From positions 1 to 64,000 of the forward strand of contig NZ_JAUNTS010000016.1 of the NCBI RefSeq assembly GCF_030538595.1: a stretch of 64,000 bases of DNA, in the 5' to 3' direction. The notes beneath the pieces are model-generated. The model was not told where the DNA came from. It ran no database searches and saw only the letters and a list, made by a program, of their open reading frames with translations. Shown here piece by piece: positions 29,065 through 39,621 of this stretch. The position numbers were made by a program, and so were the translations under genes. Numbering within the stretch: the stretch's first letter is position 1; each line of letters opens with the position of its first letter. The stretch is from Kocuria sp. (GTDB taxonomy: Bacteria > Actinomycetota > Actinomycetes > Actinomycetales > Micrococcaceae).

Positions 29065-29093
29065 CTGACGGCGAACGATGGGGCGGTATTCTG
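29065..29093 (+). promoter_or_regulatory. Promoter of the 100-aa membrane gene
   Basis: CTGACG (29065-29070), a 17-base spacer and TATTCT (29088-29093) form a good promoter. The ATG at 29100 lies seven bases past the -10, so the message is probably leaderless. Confidence 0.6.
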
Positions 29094-29099
29094 GTGGGC

Positions 29100-29402
29100 A
29101 TGTCTGCCAGCAAGTCCCCCGCCACCACATCCGCGTCCCACTCCACCCCACGGCCCCAAAATTCGCAGGGTTCACAGGCAGTGCGCTCGGAGTCCGGTAT
29201 GAGCCTGTGGGGCTGGCTGGCCGTGGTGCTGTTTGTCACCTCCGGTATTGCGCTGACGGTCATGCTCATTCTGAAGTGGGGCACCGGTGGCGGAGAAGTG
29301 TGGCCCTGGTTCACCCGCTACTTCTACTTTGCTTTCCCCGCAGCCTTCCTGTGCTTGATCTTGGCGCTGTTGCAAACCTTGATCCAGCGCCGCCGCGCGT
29401 GA
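29100..29402 (+). CDS. Small hypothetical two-helix membrane protein
   Basis: The 100-residue protein has a Ser/Thr/Pro-rich N-terminus (1-32), then helices at about 34-56 (MSLWGWLAVVLFVTSGIALTV) and 72-92 (YFYFAFPAAFLCLILALL), and ends IQRRRA. The start is set by a leaderless promoter. Its stop overlaps the GTG start of the helicase-associated gene (GTGA), so it begins a four-gene cluster with that gene, the XPB helicase and thymidine kinase. No family recognised. Confidence 0.78.
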   Translation: MSASKSPATTSASHSTPRPQNSQGSQAVRSESGMSLWGWLAVVLFVTSGIALTVMLILKWGTGGGEVWPWFTRYFYFAFPAAFLCLILALLQTLIQRRRA

Positions 29403-31438
29403 CGGTGCTTCCTCCGCAATTCCTGGCTGACCTGAGCCAACGTAACGCTGAGCAACTTTGCACACTGCTCACCCGCCGGCCCCAGGTGGCGGCGGCCACC
29501 CCTGTGACCGTGGCTGAATTGGCTGCCCAGTTGAGCACTCGGGCCTCAGTGCATGCTGCCATCCAGGAGTTGAACCGAGCCCAGCTGGACGCCCTGGAAC
29601 GTGCGGTGATCCTGGGCTCGCACACCCTCTCCCAAGACCGCGCCACGGCTTCACTGCACGATCTGGCTCTGGTGTATCCGACTGAGGATTCCTGGCGGTT
29701 GGCCCCGGAGGTGGGTGCGGGCCTGGGCCGTTATCCGGCGGGTCTGGGGCGCCCCTACTCGGTGCTGGCCACAACCCGAGACAGTGATTCCCCGGCGGTA
29801 CCCGCACCACCACGTGCCACACCGGATCTCTCCCTGCTGGCCGATACCCCGGAACGTCCAGCGGAAATCCTGGCCGAGTTCGCCTCACGCCCGCTGGGAT
29901 TTCTGCGCAATGCCCGGCGTGAACCGATTGCCCATGATCCCCAGAACCATCCCGTGGACTGGCTGCTGGCACACCGCCTGCTGGTCCCCGTGGACGGTCA
30001 GCACGTTGAAGTGCCGCGAGAGGTGGGGTTGGCGCTGCACGGCGGTGACCCCTGGGCGCAGCACGCACCAGCGGTCCCGCAACACAACGGCGCGGCGGTG
30101 AAGCCCCTGATTCGGGACAACGCCGCTTTGGCAGCCATTCCGGAGCTGGTCCGCGACCTCACAGAGGTGCGCTTGGCACTGGGGCAGCGCCCCGTGGACC
30201 CCTTGCGCGACGGCGGAATTGGGGTCCGGGAGCGACGGCGCCTCACAGCCGAACTGGAGCTTCCGGGTGAGCGCGTGGACCTGTTGTTGGGCTACGCATT
30301 CTTGGGTGGCTTGATCCACCCCTCAGATGCGGACGGATCGTGGCGCCCCGCGCCGGTCCCGTGGGAGGCCCTGGGCCTGGCTGATGCTTACGGGGTGCTG
30401 CTCAGCGCATGGTGGGGCTCACGCTGCCTGCCATCCTCCGTGGGCACCCACCGACGCGACGGGTCCGTGGTGGCCCCGCTCATGGAGTCCTCCCAGGTCA
30501 CGGAGGCTCCGGCATTGCGGGCCGCCGTGCTGTTGGCTCTGTCCCAGGCCAAAGATGGTGCGCCCTCACCGCAGTGGGTGCTGGAAGCCGCCACGTGGTT
30601 GCGTCCTCGGTTGGCTCCGCTGTTGACACGGTATGGCCCAGGGTTGCTGCAGGAGTGTGCCGATCTGGGTCTCACGGGTGCGGGAGCCCCCACTGACACG
30701 TTGCAGGAACTCCTGACGTCCGGGCCGCAGGCCGCAGCACGGACCGTGGCTCAGCATCTACCGCCGGCCAGCACCTCAGTGATGGCCCAGGGCGATCACA
30801 CCGCAGTCTCCCCCGGGCCGTTGGCGCCTGCCACCGCTGCACTTCTACGGCTGGTGGCGGATTCGGAAGGCCGCGGCCCAGCTGCCACTTTCCGCTTCAC
30901 GGTGGGCTCGCTGCAACGCGGTTTGGCTGCCGGCTACCACACGGGAGACCTGCGCCAGATTCTCCAACAGCTGTTGGGAGGTAGTGTTCCCCCATGGCTG
31001 GAGAACCTTCTGGAAGAGGCCCAACGGACCCACGGCGCTTTACGCATCCACACCGCGCACCGGGTGGTCACCGGGCGTGCTGACCTGGTGGAGGTCATGG
31101 CTCGCTCCTTGGAGTCACAGCAGTACCACGCCGTTCGTGTGGCCCCGGAAATTCTGATCCTCACGCCTCGTGCGTCCAGCTCCAGTGCCGCCGCCTCTCG
31201 GAGCCATGCCCGCCGCGATCCTTTGGACACGGCCCTGTTCAAAGCTGCCGAGAAAGCCGGAATTCAACCCACCACAGCAAGCACCGATTATCGCCCGTTA
31301 CGGGAGATCACCGGTCCCCTGGCTGAACTGATGGAGTTGATTCCACCGGGGGCACCGGCGTCGTCGTCCGTGGACCCTGAGCACGTGAGCACCGTGGCCG
31401 AGCGGCTGGCCCGCGCTGGAGGGGGAAGTGATGTCTGA
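29399..31438 (+). CDS. Helicase-associated domain protein (Helicase_C_3, XPB/Ssl2-like)
   Basis: The 679-residue actinobacterial protein is always found beside the bacterial XPB helicase. The GTG start at 29399 overlaps the previous stop (GTGA) and gives VTVLPPQFLADLSQRNAEQL. The N-terminal half is helical and Leu/Ala-rich with a winged-helix look. Residues ~460-600 (APATAALLRLVADSEGRG...FRFTVGSLQRGLAAG...ILQQLL...PWLENLLEE..) form the Helicase_C_3 domain. No ATPase motifs are present, so it is probably a partner rather than a helicase. Overlap with the next gene is eight bases. Confidence 0.88.
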   Translation: MTVLPPQFLADLSQRNAEQLCTLLTRRPQVAAATPVTVAELAAQLSTRASVHAAIQELNRAQLDALERAVILGSHTLSQDRATASLHDLALVYPTEDSWRLAPEVGAGLGRYPAGLGRPYSVLATTRDSDSPAVPAPPRATPDLSLLADTPERPAEILAEFASRPLGFLRNARREPIAHDPQNHPVDWLLAHRLLVPVDGQHVEVPREVGLALHGGDPWAQHAPAVPQHNGAAVKPLIRDNAALAAIPELVRDLTEVRLALGQRPVDPLRDGGIGVRERRRLTAELELPGERVDLLLGYAFLGGLIHPSDADGSWRPAPVPWEALGLADAYGVLLSAWWGSRCLPSSVGTHRRDGSVVAPLMESSQVTEAPALRAAVLLALSQAKDGAPSPQWVLEAATWLRPRLAPLLTRYGPGLLQECADLGLTGAGAPTDTLQELLTSGPQAAARTVAQHLPPASTSVMAQGDHTAVSPGPLAPATAALLRLVADSEGRGPAATFRFTVGSLQRGLAAGYHTGDLRQILQQLLGGSVPPWLENLLEEAQRTHGALRIHTAHRVVTGRADLVEVMARSLESQQYHAVRVAPEILILTPRASSSSAAASRSHARRDPLDTALFKAAEKAGIQPTTASTDYRPLREITGPLAELMELIPPGAPASSSVDPEHVSTVAERLARAGGGSDV

Positions 31439-33149
31439 ACAGCCCGCGCAACCGGGCCCTCTGGTGGTGCAGTCGGACAGGACTGTGCTGTTGGAAGTGG
31501 ATCACCCGCAGGCTGAGGTCGCTCGGCGCCAACTGGCTGTCTTTGCTGAACTGGAACGCGCTCCGGAGCACATCCACACCTACCGCATCACGCCTCTGGG
31601 GTTGTGGAATGCGCGTGCCGCGGGGGTGGATGCGGAGTCTGTGGTGAACACCCTGCTGGAGTTCTCCCGCTACCCCGTGCCGCATGCCTTGCTGATGGAT
31701 GTTGATGAAACCATGACTCGGTGGGGGCGTCTGGTTTTGGAGAAGGACCCCGTGCACGGTTTGGTGCTGCGCTGTGACGATCCTCCCGTCTATGCCGAAA
31801 TTGCGCGTGCCACAAAAATTGAGCCGCTGTTGGGGGGGCGGATTGACCCCCGCACCACGGTGGTCCACGCCCAGGCGCGGGGTGAGCTCAAACAACAGTT
31901 GCTCAAACTCGGCTGGCCCGCTGAGGATCGGGCGGGTTACGTGGACGGCACCCCGTATCCGATCACGTTGTCGCACGTGGATACCCGAACCGGTGCGCAC
32001 TGGGAGTTGCGGCCCTACCAAGCTGCGGCAGCTGATGCTTTCTGGGCCGCGGGGGCCGGGACCGTGGTGTTGCCCTGTGGCGCCGGCAAAACCGTGGTGG
32101 GTGCCGCCGTACTGGCAGCTTCCTCCACCACGGCGCTGATCCTGTGCACCTCAGCGGTGGCGGCGCGCCAGTGGCGCCAGGAACTTTTGGCCAGAACCTC
32201 GCTGACCGAAGACGAGGTCAGCGAATACACGTCCCGCTCCAAAACTGTCCGCCCGGTCACCATTGCCACCTACCAGATGCTGGCCACCCGCCGCGGGGAG
32301 TTCTGGCCGCATCTGGAGTTGTTGGATGGTCAGGACTGGGGTCTGATCATCTATGACGAAGTTCATTTGCTGCCCGCCCCCGTCTTCCGCCGCACAGCTG
32401 AGATCCAAGCCCGGCGGCGGCTGGGACTGACGGCCACGTTGGTGCGCGAAGACGGCCGGGAGGGAGAGGTGTTCTCTCTGATCGGCCCCAAACGATTTGA
32501 GGCTCCGTGGAAGAGCATGGAAGCTCAGGGATGGATTGCACCCGCCGAATGCGTGGAGGTTCGCGTGGATCTCCCCGAATCCGACCGCCTGGTGTACGCC
32601 ACGGCCGAGGATGCCGACCGCTACCGGCTGGCAGCCTCCTCCCCGTTGAAAACCCAGGTGGTGCGCCAGCTCCTCCACCAGCATCCGGGCGAACAAGCCC
32701 TGGTGATCGGGCAGTTCGTGGAACAACTCGAAGAACTCGGGGAGGCCCTTGACGCCCCGGTGCTCACCGGCAAAACCCCGCCCAAAAAGCGGCAAGTCCT
32801 CTACGATCAATTCCGCTCCGGGGCCATCCCCGTGCTGGTGGTCTCCAAGGTGGCCAACTTCTCCGTGGACCTGCCATCGGCCACCGTGGCTGTGCAAGTT
32901 TCCGGTACCTTCGGTTCCCGGCAGGAGGAGGCGCAACGGTTGGGTCGGCTCCTGCGTCCCGCACCGGATGGACGTCAGGCCACCTTTTACACCGTGGTGG
33001 CCCGGGACACCGTGGACACCACCTTTGCCGCCAAGCGCCAACGTTTCTTGGCCGAGCAGGGGTATTCCTATCGGATGGTGGACGCCGGGGAGCTACCCGC
33101 CGTCGTTGTTGAGAACCAGCCACCCGCTGAGCCTGCAGAGGAGAACTGA
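31431..33149 (+). CDS. DNA repair helicase, XPB type
   Basis: The 572-residue SF2 3'-5' helicase is related to eukaryotic XPB/RAD25. A damage-recognition-like N-terminal region (1-190) precedes Walker A (PCGAGKTVVG, about residue 216), motif II IIYDEVHLLPAP (about 308), motif III LGLTATLVREDG and motif VI EEAQRLGRLLRP near 500. The start is ATG 31431, with a GGAGGGGG RBS; a GTG one codon earlier is less likely. It overlaps the previous gene by eight bases and is four bases from tdk. A role in excision repair is inferred from the family. Confidence 0.94.
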   Translation: MSEQPAQPGPLVVQSDRTVLLEVDHPQAEVARRQLAVFAELERAPEHIHTYRITPLGLWNARAAGVDAESVVNTLLEFSRYPVPHALLMDVDETMTRWGRLVLEKDPVHGLVLRCDDPPVYAEIARATKIEPLLGGRIDPRTTVVHAQARGELKQQLLKLGWPAEDRAGYVDGTPYPITLSHVDTRTGAHWELRPYQAAAADAFWAAGAGTVVLPCGAGKTVVGAAVLAASSTTALILCTSAVAARQWRQELLARTSLTEDEVSEYTSRSKTVRPVTIATYQMLATRRGEFWPHLELLDGQDWGLIIYDEVHLLPAPVFRRTAEIQARRRLGLTATLVREDGREGEVFSLIGPKRFEAPWKSMEAQGWIAPAECVEVRVDLPESDRLVYATAEDADRYRLAASSPLKTQVVRQLLHQHPGEQALVIGQFVEQLEELGEALDAPVLTGKTPPKKRQVLYDQFRSGAIPVLVVSKVANFSVDLPSATVAVQVSGTFGSRQEEAQRLGRLLRPAPDGRQATFYTVVARDTVDTTFAAKRQRFLAEQGYSYRMVDAGELPAVVVENQPPAEPAEEN

Positions 33150-33153
33150 ACCA

Positions 33154-33774
33154 GTGGCCAAGCTGTATTTCCGCCACGGAGCCATGAACTCCGGCAAGTC
33201 CACGGCGCTGTTACAGGCCGCGTTCAACTACGAAGAACGCGGTCAACGTGTGCTGCTGGCCAAAGCCCAGGTGGACACCAAGGGGGACGCCCAAGTGGTC
33301 TCCCGTTTGGGGATTTCCCGCACCGTGGACCTGCTGATTGCCCCGGACGACGACGTTCGCGCCCGCTTCCGCACGCTGGCTTCAGGAGAGGAACCCGAAG
33401 CTCTGGTGGGAGGCCTCCAGCTTCCCCCGGTGGCCTGCTTACTGGTGGATGAAGCCCAGTTCCTAGCCCCCGAACAGGTGGAGGACCTGCTGCGCATAGC
33501 CGTGCTGGACGGCGTACCTGTGTTGGCCTACGGCATTCGCACGGACTTTCGCACCCGGTCCTTCCCGGGCTCAGCCAGGCTGCTTGAACTGGCCCACTCT
33601 CTGGAGGAACTGAAAACAATTTGCCGCTGTGGACGCAAAGCCATGTTCAATGCGCGTAGCGTGGACGGCACGTTTGTGTTCGCCGGTGACCAGGTGGCCA
33701 TTGACGGTGAGGTCAATTACGAATCGCTGTGCGCGGCCTGCTATCTGCGCTTCTCACACGGTCATCTGGGATAG
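33154..33774 (+). CDS. tdk: Thymidine kinase
   Basis: The 206-residue type II thymidine kinase phosphorylates thymidine in the salvage pathway. The start GTG 33154 has GAGGAG upstream and yields VAKLYFRHGAMNSGKSTALL with the P-loop. LLVDEAQFLAPEQVEDL is the Walker B/Asp region, and LAYGIRTDFRTRSFPGS is the loop before the lasso. Two Cys pairs (CRCGRKAMFNAR and CAACYLRF) bind structural zinc. It closes the cluster with the XPB helicase, four bases downstream. Confidence 0.94.
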   Translation: MAKLYFRHGAMNSGKSTALLQAAFNYEERGQRVLLAKAQVDTKGDAQVVSRLGISRTVDLLIAPDDDVRARFRTLASGEEPEALVGGLQLPPVACLLVDEAQFLAPEQVEDLLRIAVLDGVPVLAYGIRTDFRTRSFPGSARLLELAHSLEELKTICRCGRKAMFNARSVDGTFVFAGDQVAIDGEVNYESLCAACYLRFSHGHLG

Positions 33775-33876
33775 GGCAGACTGGCCTCACAACCGAAATT
33801 GCCGCGCAGCCAGCACACAGGCGGGACATGCAACCGTCACAGTTGGCTCACAGAAAACGTGGAGAGAATCAAGCCT

Positions 33877-34587
33877 GTGAATACTAAAACTCCTGAAGCA
33901 AAACTGCTGGTTGTTGACGATGAACCCAACATCCTTGAATTGCTGGCCACCTCCCTGCGCTTCGCCGGGTTTGATGTTGTCACCGCCGCCAACGGTCGGG
34001 ACGCCATCACCAAGGCTGAGCAGGAGAACCCCGACCTGGCAGTCCTGGACGTCATGCTGCCGGACCTGGACGGCTTTGCCGTGACCCGCAAGCTGCGCGC
34101 AGAGGGCCGCAGCTTCCCCATCGTGTTCCTCACCGCCAAGGATGACACGGACGACAAGGTCCAGGGCCTCACCGTGGGTGGCGATGACTACGTGACCAAG
34201 CCGTTCAGCCTGGATGAAGTGGTGGCTCGAATCCGTGCCGTGCTGCGCCGCACCCAGCCCGCGGAGGACGACGACTCCCGCCTGCGCGTGGACGATCTTG
34301 TCCTGGACGACGACGCCCACGAGGTCTTCCGTGGCGAACGTGAAATCGACCTCTCCCCCACGGAATTCAAGCTGCTGCGCTACCTGATGCTCAACCCCAA
34401 CCGGGTGCTCTCCAAGGCCCAGATCTTGGATCACGTGTGGGAATACGACTTCAACGGGGATGCCTCCATTGTGGAGTCCTACATCTCCTACCTGCGCCGC
34501 AAAATCGACAACGATCCCGAGCTGCCCCCGTTGATCCACACCAAGCGCGGGGTGGGTTACCTGTTGCGTACGGGCAACAAGCACTGA
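33877..34587 (+). CDS. OmpR/PhoB-family response regulator
   Basis: The 236-residue regulator has a receiver domain (1-125) with acidic pair DD14-15, phosphoacceptor Asp58 in LAVLDVMLPDLDG, and FLTAKDD. A winged-helix DNA-binding domain (about 140-236) follows, with FKLLRYLMLNPNRVLSKAQIL and the terminal TKRGVGYLLR. The GTG start with GGAGAG upstream is chosen because the family begins just before AKLLVVDDEPN. The cognate histidine kinase follows after 98 bases holding tandem repeats. The signal is unknown. Confidence 0.95.
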   Translation: MNTKTPEAKLLVVDDEPNILELLATSLRFAGFDVVTAANGRDAITKAEQENPDLAVLDVMLPDLDGFAVTRKLRAEGRSFPIVFLTAKDDTDDKVQGLTVGGDDYVTKPFSLDEVVARIRAVLRRTQPAEDDDSRLRVDDLVLDDDAHEVFRGEREIDLSPTEFKLLRYLMLNPNRVLSKAQILDHVWEYDFNGDASIVESYISYLRRKIDNDPELPPLIHTKRGVGYLLRTGNKH

Positions 34588-34610
34588 GGTCGGTGGGAAT
34601 CGAGTGGGTC

Positions 34611-34696
34611 TGGGACTTCTCTAGCTGTGTGGAATCTCTCTAGCCATTTGGAACTTCTCTAGCCGCATGGGAAACCTTTAGCCCCGTGGAAACTCT
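34611..34696. repeat. 19-20 bp imperfect tandem repeats before the kinase start
   Basis: Copies begin at 34621, 34640, 34659 and about 34678, with a half-copy at 34611-34620. The shared pattern is CTAGCCnnnTGGAACTTCT. The last copy supplies the GTG start codon of the histidine kinase at 34686. Confidence 0.7.
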
Positions 34697-36467
34697 GGCC
34701 GCCCGCTGGCGAGCGTCATCACTGCGAACACAGCTGATGGCGCTCACCGGCATGCTCTTGGCCGTGAGCATTGTGGTCACCAGCTTTGTGGCCATCTCCG
34801 TGCTGCGGGATTCGCTGATCAACTCCATAGATGACAGCCTGCAGGGCTCCTTGCATTCGGTGTCCACGGCTTTGATGTCGGAGATGAGCGGAAGCCCCAC
34901 GGAGACCGTTCCCCATCAGGGGTACTTGCTCTCGGAGGACGGCCAGGTGGTGACTCATGTGGATGCCACCGGCAGAACCGCAACGGATGCCGGCTCCGCA
35001 CCGGACCTCTCCAAATTCACGCGGGAGATGGCGGAACAATCAGCTCAGGTGGGCATGACCGTGTCCTCCGCAGACGGTGCCGAAGGTTCCTGGCGGGTCG
35101 TGGCGGCACCGCAAGCCAGAACCAGCTACACCGTGGTGGTGGCGGAACCGCTGGGCGACACCAACGGGCTGGTGTCTGCCATTACGTTGTTGACCCTGAG
35201 TTTTGGTGCCGCCACCTTGATTGCTGCCCTGGTGGTGGGGTGGGTGCTGATCACCCGGGCGTTCCAACCGCTCAAAAAGGTGGAACAGACCGCCGCCAAG
35301 ATTGCAGAAGGCGATCTGTCCCGGCGCATGGTGGGCTACAACTCGGAGACCGAGGTAGGCCAGCTGTCCATGTCCCTGAACCGGATGCTCGGGCACATCG
35401 AGGATGCCTTTGACGCCCGGAAGAACTCTGAGGCCAAGCTGCGCCAGTTCGTGGCGGACGCCTCCCACGAACTGCGCACCCCGCTGGTGTCCATCCGTGG
35501 CTACTCGGAGCTTTACCGCCACGGGGCCTTACGGGATGAAGAGCAGGTGGGGCAGGCCATGGGCCGCATCGAGGCCGAATCCACCCGAATGACTCAGCTG
35601 GTGGAAGACCTGCTCTCCCTGGCTCGGTTGGACAGCAAGCGGGAGTTGTCCACGTCCGACGTCGATCTGTTGGTTCTGGCCCACGATGCTGCCGCTGACT
35701 TTGCAGCCTCCAGCCCCGACCGCAAGATCACGGTCACCGATCTGGATGATGCACCCGCAACCCCCGTCTGGACCTGCGGGGATGAGGCCAAGTTGCGCCA
35801 GGTGGTGGCCAACCTGATGACCAATGCCGTGCGTTACACCCCCAAGGGCAGTGATCTTCAGATTCTGATTGGTACCGTCCCCGTTGCCGGGGTGCCGCAG
35901 GACCAGCGGCCCGCCGCACCTCAATCTGGGCCGGCACCCGAACATCTTGCACAAATCAAGGTTCGGGACCACGGCCCCGGCATCAAAGGTGCAGACCGTG
36001 ACAAGGTCTTTGAGCGCTTCTACCGCGCGGACACCTCCCGCACCCGTGAAACCGGCGGTACGGGTTTGGGGCTCTCGATTGTCTCCGCAGTGATTGACCA
36101 GCATGGCGGCACCGTGACGCTGGAGGACACCCCCGGCGGAGGTGCCACGTTTGTGGTTTCCCTCCCAAGAGTCTCCACCCCTGAGCCACCACCGGAAACT
36201 CCGGATGACCTGCCCGTGGTCACGGCACCTCCCGCGGTCCCGGAGACCTCCGGTGCCTCTGGTCAGGAGACCTCAGCCACCCCCTGGCAGCAATCGCAGG
36301 CCACACCTTCACAGCCCACCACGGCCGCCCGCGGCATCCGGCAGTTTGCTCCCGAACCTGATCTGGACGCCGGTCCACCCACCGAGGACAATCTCCCACC
36401 CATCCCGGAAATCGACGATGACGACCCCGACATCATCGACGACACCACCTCATCCCCCCGCGCCTAA
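34686..36467 (+). CDS. Membrane sensor histidine kinase
   Basis: The 593-residue kinase has a first TM helix at about 18-40, an extracellular sensor (about 41-155), a second TM helix (about 163-187), HAMP (about 188-243), and HisKA with His261 in ADASHELRTPLVSIRGYSEL. HATPase_c follows (NLMTNAVRYTPKG, RDHGPGI, GGTGLGLSIV). The last ~100 residues are Pro/Ser/Asp-rich and disordered, ending in an acidic stretch, an unusual extension. GTG 34686 has no good RBS and lies inside a tandem-repeat array. It pairs with the response regulator just upstream. Confidence 0.92.
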   Translation: METLAARWRASSLRTQLMALTGMLLAVSIVVTSFVAISVLRDSLINSIDDSLQGSLHSVSTALMSEMSGSPTETVPHQGYLLSEDGQVVTHVDATGRTATDAGSAPDLSKFTREMAEQSAQVGMTVSSADGAEGSWRVVAAPQARTSYTVVVAEPLGDTNGLVSAITLLTLSFGAATLIAALVVGWVLITRAFQPLKKVEQTAAKIAEGDLSRRMVGYNSETEVGQLSMSLNRMLGHIEDAFDARKNSEAKLRQFVADASHELRTPLVSIRGYSELYRHGALRDEEQVGQAMGRIEAESTRMTQLVEDLLSLARLDSKRELSTSDVDLLVLAHDAAADFAASSPDRKITVTDLDDAPATPVWTCGDEAKLRQVVANLMTNAVRYTPKGSDLQILIGTVPVAGVPQDQRPAAPQSGPAPEHLAQIKVRDHGPGIKGADRDKVFERFYRADTSRTRETGGTGLGLSIVSAVIDQHGGTVTLEDTPGGGATFVVSLPRVSTPEPPPETPDDLPVVTAPPAVPETSGASGQETSATPWQQSQATPSQPTTAARGIRQFAPEPDLDAGPPTEDNLPPIPEIDDDDPDIIDDTTSSPRA

Positions 36468-36483
36468 CCTCCCCCTCCTCTTG

Positions 36484-36548
36484 CTGCCGAGTGTCCGAGT
36501 TTGGTCATTTTCTGCTATCTGTGGCGACCAAACTCGGACACTCGGCAG
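36484..36548. terminator. 23-bp perfect stem hairpin between convergent genes
   Basis: Arms 36484-36506 and 36526-36548 are exact reverse complements with a 19-base loop. They lie between the histidine kinase and RNase H genes, 17 bases past the kinase stop and 32 before the RNase H stop. It is well placed as a bidirectional terminator, though no U-tract follows. The stem is unusually long. Confidence 0.7.
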
Positions 36549-36579
36549 TAGGGGTGGGGGTGGGGGTGGGGCGGGGTGG

Positions 36580-37506
36580 TCAGGATTCCGGGGTGACCTG
36601 GTGGTGGCGCAGAAGCCAGTCGCCCAGTTCATTGCGGGAGTCCTCCCGGGTCCACAGTGCAGCATGGACGCTGATTCCTTGGCTATCTGCGCTTCCCACC
36701 ATGTGAGTGGAAACCATCACTGCATTGCGGCCCAGCGGCAGAGATTCGATCACGTGAATGTCAGCTTCCGGGTCCCCATCAGCCAACTGATCGGCCTCCG
36801 CGGGTCGGCCGTCAGTGCCGATCAGGACTGCTTCCGGATGAACAGCAGCAGCGGAAAGTCCCTGCCGCAGACGGTGCAGTTCAAGTCCCAGAACCTCTTG
36901 TTCCACGGTAGCGCCGACAGCCAGGGAATCCTCCTGAGCACCCAGTGCCACCAGCAGATCAGGGTCCTGGTCCTCCGCCTCTTCCTGGGGGCTGTAGGTT
37001 TCTTGGTCCGTCCCATCAGAGCCACGGGTGACAGCCGAACCGGCATTGCCAAGCCCGGGACCGGCGTCGTGATCCTGCCCTGATTGGAAGGCGCGGGCAG
37101 CCGCATTGGCGCGGGCATCAGCGGCTTCGTTCAGCTCGTGCCCGGCGTGGCCCTTGACCCATTCAAAGGTGACGTCGCGGCCTTCCATGGCGGTGTCCAG
37201 CGCCTTCATGAGCTCGACGTTCAGGACCGGCTTGCCGTCCTTCTTCTTCCAGCCCTTCTTCTTCCAGCCGGGCATCCACTTGGTGATCGAGTTGATCACG
37301 TACTGGCTGTCGCACAGCACCAGCAGAGGTTCACCCAGGTGAGCGGTGGATTCCAACAGGTCAAGAACAGCTTTGAGTTCACCCATGTTGTTGGTGCCAT
37401 GGGGCCAGCCACCGGCCCGCCAGGATTCATCATTGATGTACCAAGCCCACCCCGCCGGACCCGGATTGCCCAGTGCGGAGCCGTCCGCTGCTGCAGTGAT
37501 TGTCAT
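36580..37506 (-). CDS. rnhA: Ribonuclease HI fused to an NTF2-like (DUF4440-type) domain
   Basis: The 308-residue protein has an N-terminal RNase HI domain (1-145) with catalytic Asp8 (AADGSALGNPGP), Glu43 (NNMGELKAV), Asp66 (LVLCDSQYV) and the late Asp in LNEAADARANAAA. It cleaves RNA in RNA-DNA hybrids. After a ~35-residue linker, residues ~190-308 resemble the NTF2/SnoaL/DUF4440 fold (LLVALGAQEDSLAV, IGTDGRPAEADQL, HAALWTREDSRNELGDWLLRHHQ). ATG 37506 opens the RNase H fold; no RBS is visible, so an upstream GTG or a leaderless start is possible. Confidence 0.9.
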   Translation of the reverse strand: MTITAAADGSALGNPGPAGWAWYINDESWRAGGWPHGTNNMGELKAVLDLLESTAHLGEPLLVLCDSQYVINSITKWMPGWKKKGWKKKDGKPVLNVELMKALDTAMEGRDVTFEWVKGHAGHELNEAADARANAAARAFQSGQDHDAGPGLGNAGSAVTRGSDGTDQETYSPQEEAEDQDPDLLVALGAQEDSLAVGATVEQEVLGLELHRLRQGLSAAAVHPEAVLIGTDGRPAEADQLADGDPEADIHVIESLPLGRNAVMVSTHMVGSADSQGISVHAALWTREDSRNELGDWLLRHHQVTPES

Positions 37507-37571
37507 GGGCACAACTTTGTCATGCCCCACGGACACCACAGCATGCTCCACAAACAACACAGCTCGCCGAA

Positions 37572-37621
37572 ATCATGGGGAACGTAGGATTTCCGGCCGG
37601 AAATCCTACGTTCCCCATGAT
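37572..37621. repeat. 50-bp perfect palindrome
   Basis: Every base from 37572 to 37596 pairs with its partner from 37597 to 37621; there is no loop. It lies between the groEL terminator and the start of the RNase H gene, on the 5' side of the latter. It could act as a terminator, an operator, or an extragenic palindromic element. Confidence 0.9.
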
Positions 37622-37645
37622 CTCGGCACTGAACAACGACGACGA

Positions 37646-37681
37646 AAGGGGCCACCCGCCCTCTCGGACGAATGGCCCCTT
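37646..37681 (-). terminator. groEL terminator hairpin
   Basis: Stem 37646-37654/37673-37681 (nine perfect pairs, AAGGGGCCA with TGGCCCCTT) follows the groEL stop by 35 bases. The loop is GC-rich and no strong U-tract follows. Confidence 0.65.
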
Positions 37682-37716
37682 CACGATCAGTCAATGATCG
37701 AGCCGGTTGGCTCAGA

Positions 37717-39444
<1,728 letters not shown>

Positions 39445-39507
39445 TCACCAGGTGCAGCTGAAGTTCACTCACTGCGTTGAGTCCGCCCGTGGCCGCAGCA
39501 TGGCCAC

Positions 39508-39534
39508 TTAGCAGTCCACTCAACTGAGTGCTAA
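39508..39534. promoter_or_regulatory. CIRCE operator 1 (HrcA site)
   Basis: TTAGCAGTC-N9-GAGTGCTAA at 39508-39534 differs from the CIRCE consensus at one base (TTAGCACTC). It lies about 163 bases before the groEL start. Confidence 0.9.
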
Positions 39535-39542
39535 ACACATTA

Positions 39543-39569
39543 TTGGCACTCAAGGATGGAGAGTGCAAA
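39543..39569. promoter_or_regulatory. CIRCE operator 2 (HrcA site)
   Basis: TTGGCACTC-N9-GAGTGCAAA at 39543-39569 differs from consensus at one base in each arm. It begins eight bases past the end of the first CIRCE, giving a tandem pair. Confidence 0.8.
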
Positions 39570-39621
39570 CCCCTTGAGCCGGTTGGGCTCATCTGTTCGC
39601 CTTGGGCTCACCGCCCCTGGT

